Below are positions 57,200 to 64,000 of a stretch of DNA of 64,000 nt, piece by piece; position 1 is the stretch's first letter; each line of letters opens with the position of its first letter. The stretch comes from Symsagittifera roscoffensis (lineage: Eukaryota; Xenacoelomorpha; Acoela; Convolutidae), in assembly GCF_963678635.1 (NCBI RefSeq), contig NC_087067.1, forward strand, positions 49,023,618-49,087,617. Direction: 5' to 3'. A model generated the notes under the pieces. That model did no database searches and was not told where the DNA came from. It was given only the letters and a program-made list of their open reading frames with translations. The position numbers and the translations under genes are program-made.

Positions 57200-60170
57200 G
57201 CAGTCAGTATCCAAGCAGAAGGGTGTGTATGCAAATATTTATTAGGTTTTGAACGAATATAAATTAAGTTAAATAGAATTCAGAATTGCAAATTTGAAAA
57301 TGACAGAAGTCGGGAATTGAATTGAACAAATTCTTAACAAACCATCACCTGTTAAGTGTGTCATTCTTACGCGTGTGTTTAGTGAAATAATGGACTACGA
57401 GAACTGGCTTTAAGTCAGGCGAATACAATTGAAGCTCCATTACATCATAATGAGTAGCGACAGAGAGTGAGGCCGTGATTTCAGAACTCGTTCAGAAAAA
57501 TAACGAAAAACTTAAGACACTAACAATAAACGTTTGATTTGAACTCGTATTTAGTTTTCTTTTAACTTCAAAACTTTCTGTAAATGGATTTCAATAATTT
57601 TTCTGAGCTAATGAAGATTTAAAAATTTAAAGTTAAACTGTTCAGGTTCGAAGAAGAGACTTGTTGTTAAGTTTAAAAGAGCGAAGTGATTGTTACTTAT
57701 ATAGGTTTGGATGATTTTTTTTCGCGAAAGTCTTGAAATGCTCTAATAACTGAAGATGTGCTTTCATACAACTAAATGCACTTATGTATATATGCATTTT
57801 TGAATTCAAGTCAAAGTCATTTGCTAAAAAATTAGCTAAATTGCGCTCTCCAATCATGAAAGCGGAAATGGCGCAAAAAAGAACGATTTTCAAAAGTGGA
57901 ATTTACTTTTTTGAGTAATTGTTTTTTCTACTCTCATATAAGTCTTGGTGATTTTTTTCAGGTCCAAATATCTCAAATAAGTCGCAAATTTTGTTGCGAT
58001 AAAATGTGTTCATTTTGAAAGTTCGTTTTAATCATTAACCTATTAGGTAGCTATTAAGTACAGACAATGCTAAGGATTTCAGCATACAACTATTATTGTT
58101 ACGACTTTCGTGTCGAAAGTATGGGAATATTTGTACTATGGGGGGCATTTTTTTCTTCAGACAAATTTGCTTTTTAACTAGCCATTTTTGACGGCATTTC
58201 TTTATTCAAAAAGTATTGTTGTCCTGAGCTTAAATTTGGAAGTATATTTCACCTGTGATTAATTTTCTTTAAGTTATGGGGGTATAAAAGTTGCCAATTT
58301 GGGACAATTAAAGCGCGATTTATTTCGCACTGTTAACGCGTAAGCAGAGATTTAATCCGTCAAAGAAATCGCTCCAAATTACTTGAAAAAGCTTATTTGC
58401 CATAATTGATTTGTTGCTAGGAGTGAAATCTATCACTTTGTACTCTATCAGTTTTTGTCTTTTTGAACTTTTTTTCAGTTTGAGTACTAATTTACTTCGG
58501 CTCTGTTCAACGTCTTCGTGCTTAGTAGCAAATGCGTCAGAGCCAAATCTGTTACAAGTAACGATTTAAAATTTTTAAGAGCTAGATAGATTTTATAGAT
58601 ATGTAACTCATGTCGACTACTCAGCTAAAAAAAATGTTCAAATAAGAAATAAGCGATTCTGCCGCAAACTATGCAAAAATTGGTGGATAGGTAGTTGAAC
58701 AATTTTCTTTGCTCGCTTTGTTTTACTCAAGATTAGTGGGGTCTTTTCGGTAATACCCTTTTCCCCTAAATGATAAAAATGAAAATAAAGAATTTTCATT
58801 AGAAAACTAGACTGAGTAAATTTATAAACACAGTGTTGATATTTTGAATGCTAAATCAAGCTCGAAAAATGCAGAAGTGAAAATTAATCGACAATTGAAA
58901 GCGCATCATTTTTCAAATTTTATGTGCAGAAAACAGCGACAAAAAGAAAACAAAAATAAATAAAAACTCAGAGGCTATATCAAATACAAATGTTTCGTTT
59001 TCACCAATCATATAACATAAAATTGATGATTTTTTGTAATTATGCCCCATTTTCATTTAAAAAACTTTCATTTTCGTTTAAGGGAGTATACTCGAAATTT
59101 TTTAAATGATTACATACAAAAAATTACGGTTCTTTTCTAATAATTAGAAACAGCAGTGGCGTTATTTGTTGATTAAATTTGCCTTCCTGTCTGCGCTTGA
59201 ATATTGAACATTCTTTTTTGTCAAAAGTTTACTTTTTGGTCCATTTTTTACACAAGCAGAACGTATTGCAATATCCATTTTTATTCCAACCTAAATTGCA
59301 AAAAATTCATTTTGATATGCCTTAGTTTTGCTACATATTATATTTTTGTGTGTGGTTTATTGGTAGCTAGTTACTGCTTGATAAGAAAACAGTTTAGAAG
59401 AAAATATATGGAAATTATTTTTTTGATTATTATTTTTTGAGACGCTTTGGAATACTTCTGCTCTTTTCGCAGAATTACTGGCTCAATTCTCAAACAACTA
59501 GTACCAAAAGAAAAGTCGCCTGCTTGCCTATCTGCTCGCATACTCCCCTGTTCTATTTTTACTTTACTCGACAATCTTCTTCCTTCGAAAAGTACAAAAC
59601 GGGAATTTTTAAATCGATTCTTTACCCTCGCAATAATCAATGGTTTCGCAATTGGGCGCTGGATTTTTTCCCGTTAACAACTTAATTAACAGAATGGTCA
59701 AATTCAGAAATGGCAATTTTACGTCCCGGGTTAAAATTTGAAAGGACCTGTTTTTTTTTTTCAAATGGGAAAAGTTTTTTTCAAAACAATGTCGGGCTAT
59801 GATTTGTCTGCTTACGTTTCGTCAGCTTAGTTGCGACATTGCCTATTTTTTTAATGTACGTAATTTACATTAGACTTCCTTCTACTCTTGATTTACTTTG
59901 CTCTTTGTAATTTTTTGACTTTATTTTTTTTGTTTTTTGCTTGACAAATGTATTGCCCAAATGGTATCGACTGATATTTTACCGGCTTACTGACTTAACC
60001 TTAGGTAATTTTAAAGGAAACTTAGTTTTATTATCACTGGATATCCAAAATGCTGAAACTTTAACCTATGCCATATTAAAATGCGTGACACGTATTTTGA
60101 CATGCTTAAGCGTTTTCTGCCACAGTTAAGGGCATATCGTATATTGCAATGCTTAATTTTTTTTTGCGAT
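57200..60170. other. Gene-free AT-rich intergenic stretch
   Basis: No gene or classified element is visible. Open stretches near 59.2-59.7 kb overlap on both strands and look like chance. Confidence 0.45.
57525..57530 (+). promoter_or_regulatory. Candidate poly(A) signal of the YLPM1-like gene
   Basis: A canonical aataaa lies 364 bp past the stop codon, with T-rich sequence downstream. It is the first strong hexamer I see after the gene. Confidence 0.5.
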
Positions 60171-61600
60171 TTTCCATTTTGATTCTGGTGTTTGTTCCAC
60201 CGAGTTAAAAGCTAGCAACACAACGGTGGTATGCTGTCAGAGTTTTCCAGGTTTTGCGAATTTAGCCTCCAATTATGAATGCCAAAATGCTTTTAGTGTA
60301 CGATATACGACGATTTGTGTAATTTTTTCTAATTTTTTTTTGAAAAATTCAACTTACAAACTTGAAACTCCCAACCCTGTTTTGGCTGCTGTCATGCTGT
60401 ACGAGTACTTTCAAGATTTGCGAATCTCTCCTCCAAATATGACTGCTCGAATCTTTGTGGTTTTCGAGATGACTTGTGTTATGAATTCTTTCTACTTTTC
60501 AGAAATTTGAAACTTCAAAAAAATCAAATTTCCTAATTTTGTTGATGGAAACTGTAAGGGTACTCTCAGGAATTTCAAGGTCCAAATATTACGTCAAAAT
60601 TCGGCTGCTGAAATGCCCTTAGTTATCGAGATGTGACGTTTTGTGTGATTTTTCAAAAAACTTTCAGAAAAAAAAATAAATTTCTTTTTTAAAGTTTGAA
60701 AACCCAACACTCAATTTTAAAGCTGCCAGCATACTCTTGGGGGTTGCAAATCTCACTTTGTTTTTTGACTGTTCAAATCTTTGAAGTTCACCAGATATGA
60801 CGTTTTTCAAGATTTTCTAAAAAAAAATGTCTGAAAACTTAAACTATCTTGATTTTTCAAATTTTCAATTTTCCAACCCCTTAGTTGGAAGCTTTCAGAG
60901 AACTCTCTGGGGTGGCGAATCTCGCCTCCAAATATGACTACTCAAATCTTTTTAGTTTCTGAGATAAGAAGTCGTTTTACATAGTTATTAATTATGATTA
61001 AATTTTGAAAGTGCATTTCTTGTAATGAGGGGCTCCCAGAAAATACCAGGGGCTGCGAATTTTGCATTCAACAATGACTGCTCAAATCTTTTTAATTTTG
61101 GTTTTTGCAATATGACTTTTTTCGAATTTTTCAAAAAAATTTCAGCAAATTTCAATTTTTTTTCTTCATTTTTTAATTGAAACTTTAAGCCTCCTTACCT
61201 GTGATGGGGGACTGACAGAGTATTTTCAAAGGTCTTAAATTTTGCCTCCAAATATGACTGTTCAAGTTTTTTTTATAATTATCGAGATGTGACGTTTTTA
61301 TGGTTTTTCAATTTTTCGCCCAAAACTTGAAATTGCTAGCCCTGATGTTGGGTACTGTGAGACTACTCTCAAGAGTTGCAAATTTTGTGTCGAAATGCTT
61401 TTAGTTTTCAAGATGTGATGTTTTTATGTCATTTTATAGTTTTTTAGAGGACTTAGACTTAAAAAACTTTTAATGTTTCTTTTTCAAAAATTGAATTAGA
61501 AAAACTCATAAATAAAAAAACTTAGCAAAATTTGAAATTACGAACCCTGTTATTGGCTGCTGTCAGAGTACATTCAAAGGTTGCAGATATTTTTCAATGT
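60170..61600. repeat. Decayed tandem array, period about 165 bp, about nine copies
   Basis: A landmark of the form gctgtcagagtactctcaa-g, ttgcgaat, cctccaaatatgactgctc, aaatctttttag, gagatgtgacgtttt recurs at about 60233, 60388, 60550, 60722, 60891, 61032, 61211, 61353 and 61555. Spacings are 155, 162, 172, 169, 141, 179, 142 and 202 bp (mean about 165). Between landmarks lie A/T-rich fillers. Copies are strongly diverged and carry indels, so this is an old satellite-like array. Confidence 0.75.
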
Positions 61601-61744
61601 ACTTGGTTTTTTTATAGTTGCTCGAAAACTCGAAGCACCGTAGGTGCGGTAAACGCTAATAATAATTAGTTCAAGCTTTTCAGGACAATTTTTTTGGATT
61701 GATAGGTTTATTATATCAGCTTAAATACTGGATTTCACTGGATT

Positions 61745-61842
61745 AACATTATCTACTGGATTTCAATTTTTAAACATAGGCAAGAAATGTTTGAAAAATG
61801 TTCTTGCCTATGTTTAAAATTTGAAATCCAGTAGATAATGTT
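61745..61842. repeat. Long near-perfect hairpin: 42-bp arms, 14-nt loop
   Basis: The left arm is 61745-61786 and the right arm 61801-61842. The arms are reverse complements except for one A/T position. The loop is atgtttgaaaaatg. The copy of ctactggatttcaa in the left arm is also preceded by a related ctggatttcac phrase. Confidence 0.9.
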
Positions 61843-63423
61843 AGGTGTTTGAGTTGTTGAAAAGAATAAAATAGTGTTTTTTTTCTGCCCTTCGAATATT
61901 TTAAAGCTTAGAAAAGACAATAAATTTCAAACTTTTAATTTTTTTAAATTCTGGCTCTGTATATGTTCATTTTTCAGCGTTCGGTAGGTTTTTTTCCTTG
62001 AAACTCGAGAACTAAAAGTTAAGAAAATTGCAATCGTTTTTTTACGCTTCCCACGAAACCGATAGGTTTATTTTTTCTTTTTGTTGGATACGTTTTTTTT
62101 TATTTCAACACAAAACTCCATAAGGTCGGACTGAGTATCAAATATAAATACTTTCAGTTTTACCTTTGCATTTCACTATTCTTATTTCAATTTGTATCAT
62201 TTATTGAATACCTAAAATTTTTGAAAAAGGACATAATTTCCACGTGTTGGAAAAAAAAAGTTGGAAAATATTTAAGCAAGCAAAGCAAACGAGTATGTCT
62301 TACAACAGAATATAATAGTATTACGAAAAAATTTGAGCCATGAATTTATTTAAAATCAGTAAGAATAGATTGAAAAGTTTCTTCTGTAAAATTTGTGAAT
62401 TTTTTTATTTTATTTTCATTTTTCGAGCACAAAAATAGTCATGTTCTAAATTACCGAGAAAGCAGCTATTTTTGTCTTTGCTTTCGGACTGTATTTTATA
62501 AATCAAATTTCACGAATGAAGCTGTTTAAAATTTAAATATTGTTCTTTGCTTGAAGATTTTCTCGCATTGTTTGATTTTTGATTCGTGAAAGCAAATTTA
62601 GCTTGCTTTGATTGCTTGTTCTTACTTTTATTTTAACATAATGTCAGTGAATTATGATTAAGGATGAGTATATCAATTTTTCATCAATTTAGATAAAATC
62701 GCAGAACGAAGAAAAAATTGTCTTTCGATGTTTTCTTTTGCTTAACTAGCTCTATGCAACAATTTTATTTGCTTTATTGTGTTGATTGAGACTTAAGCTT
62801 TTCTGTTTCTACGATTTTTGTGCGTTTAATTTTGCATATATTGGGTTTAAAAAATTGATTTTTCGATTTCAAGTTCATTTCTCTTAAGCTGAGCTCTGAA
62901 ACTTCAATGTTATTTTTATTCAGATTACTTGTCTACTATGACTTTCTTACGTCTGTTCATACACAACCGGCTGTTTCTTTGAAAATATTGTGAAAATATA
63001 TTAATACAAAAAATAGATTTCCCAGCAGAACAAAAATTGACCTTTTCACCTTGTATTTACCCCTGCGATAAACAAGGGTAATGCAACCGGGTACTAGACT
63101 TTTCCCGTAATTAAATCGAAACTCATTTCAGGATTCACTTGGACTCTTTTCCTCTGTTAGCAACAAAGTTACGGCTGCAGATACTTTTTGATGCATGGTA
63201 GCATTTTAAGTATGTCCCATTCAAAATTTTATTTTTATGCTGGATGCAATTTTACCGACTCGATTTATTACAACTTATTTTTTTCCCCTCTCGTTCTACT
63301 TGATAGGTTTCGACCTATACTATACAGGTTTAGTGGCCTCATATTGTTCATTTACAAGCAAGAAAAATTTTGTGTCCGCGTTTGAGAGAGAGGGCGACTT
63401 GTTAGCTTTTTATAAATCATCAG
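61843..63423. other. AT-rich intergenic stretch around the duplication
   Basis: Apart from duplication copy 1, I see no gene. Homopolymer A and T runs dominate. Confidence 0.4.
62399..62584 (+). repeat. Direct duplication, copy 1 (about 186 bp)
   Basis: Matches 63424-63610 with about a dozen differences. It shares phrases such as taccgagaaagcagctattt and ttgctttcggactgtatttt and the ending gcattgtttgatttttgatt. Confidence 0.85.
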
Positions 63424-63610
63424 ATTTTTTTATTTTATTTTCAATTTTCGAGCACAAAAGTAGTCATGTGTCTAAATTACCGAGAAAGCAGCTATTTTTG
63501 TTTTTGCTTTCGGACTGTATTTTTTAAATCCAATTTCACGAATGACGCTGTTTAAAATTTAAATATTGTTCTTTGCTTGAAGATTTTCTCGCATTGTTTG
63601 ATTTTTGATT
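63424..63610 (+). repeat. Direct duplication, copy 2, ending at the LINE junction
   Basis: Second copy of the repeat, about 1,025 bp downstream. It stops at exactly the base before the LINE reading frame begins (63611/63612), whereas copy 1 runs on into unrelated sequence. Confidence 0.85.
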
Positions 63611-63611
63611 G

Positions 63612-64000
63612 AAAGCCTTTGATACATTGGATCATGAACTACTTTTACACAAATTAGAAAACTACGGAATAAGAGGAGTGTGTAATGATTGGTTTCGAAA
63701 TTATCTCTGCAATCGTAGGCAATGTGTGTTCACAAATTCCGTTTACTCTGATTGGACAAATGTTTCGCATGGAGTTCCGCAAGGTTCCGTGATCGGTCCG
63801 TTATTGTTCTTAATATATATTAATGATATGCCCAATTGCGTAAAAGACACAACCGTTTACCTATTTGCAGATGATACCAATGTCACTTGTGAAAACGAAT
63901 CTTTCGAGTTCTTCACCAACGACATACAAAATATGTGTTACTGGCTAAATAGAAATAAGCTAACACTTAATGGAGACAAATCAATATTACTAAGTTTCAA
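63612..64000 (+). mobile_element. LINE reverse transcriptase (Jockey/CR1-like), continues past the window
   Basis: An uninterrupted frame of about 129 codons runs to the window edge. It starts KAFDTLDHELLLHKLENYG (RT motif A region, first Asp present). It continues with GVPQGSVIGPLLFLIYIND (motif B region), motif C YLFADDT and a downstream WLNRNKLTLNGDKS block. These are standard for Jockey/CR1-like LINEs. It is 5'-truncated inside the RT domain at 63611, with no endonuclease upstream. The lack of stops suggests a much younger copy than the LINE at 49-51 kb. Confidence 0.9.

Noticed and set aside
59371-59685. Overlapping ORFs on both strands
   Set aside because: Three frames are open over the same interval with no domain and no conserved motif, most likely by chance.
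1-64000. CRISPR arrays, bacterial operons, rRNA or tRNA genes
   Set aside because: The repeats lack regular spacers, there is no ribosome-binding or operon structure, and I recognised no tRNA cloverleaf or rRNA sequence.

Overview
The window is AT-rich nuclear DNA of an invertebrate animal. The evidence is one spliced host gene with about a dozen GT-AG introns, surrounded by typical metazoan transposable elements and long gene-poor AT-rich DNA. The phylum cannot be fixed from sequence alone. The element mix (Polinton, Penelope-like element with a PHD finger inside its RT, Ty3-type LTR element, LINEs, DD41D Tc1/mariner) would suit a cnidarian-like or other non-vertebrate metazoan. Two 200-base runs of N (17089-17288 and 40228-40427) are assembly gaps.

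Layout. 1 to about 13.8 kb: a decayed Polinton (Maverick) on the + strand, running off the left edge. It carries retroviral-type integrase, capsid-type genes, an adenain-type protease, a zinc-finger ORF and protein-primed DNA polymerase B. 13.8-22.4 kb: non-coding DNA rich in decayed repeats, including a three-copy 164-bp tandem array (18.57-19.03 kb) and a GC-rich array of palindromically arranged repeats (19.2-21.15 kb). 22446-23901: a young-looking Tc1/mariner element with near-perfect 34-bp inverted repeats and a transposase with one premature stop. 27.5-38.4 kb: minus-strand fossil segments of Ty3-type LTR elements, namely the C-terminal pol with integrase and an ORF region with two SGNH-hydrolase-like motifs. 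42.3-45.4 kb: two consecutive pieces of one non-LTR-type reverse-transcriptase family. 46.3-48.8 kb: a Penelope-like element with RT, an embedded PHD finger and a GIY-YIG nuclease. 49.3-51.1 kb: an old LINE on the minus strand. Two hammerhead-ribozyme-like cores lie at 49.07 and 50.18 kb.

51.7-57.2 kb holds the only host gene I can support: a complete-looking twelve-exon YLPM1 (ZAP3) homologue of about 906 codons, with the P-loop kinase-like domain and the conserved C-terminal VRWAD tail. 57.2-63.6 kb is intergenic, with a decayed ~165-bp tandem array, a 42-bp-arm hairpin and a ~186-bp direct duplication. From 63.6 kb to the right edge is the start of another LINE reverse transcriptase.

The window is therefore mostly a graveyard of unrelated elements next to a single gene; the elements do not form a pathway. 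The best leads for a second look are the PHD-in-RT Penelope element with nearby hammerhead-like motifs, the SGNH motifs in LTR-element DNA, the GC-rich palindromic array, and the two separate arrays that share a period near 165 bp.
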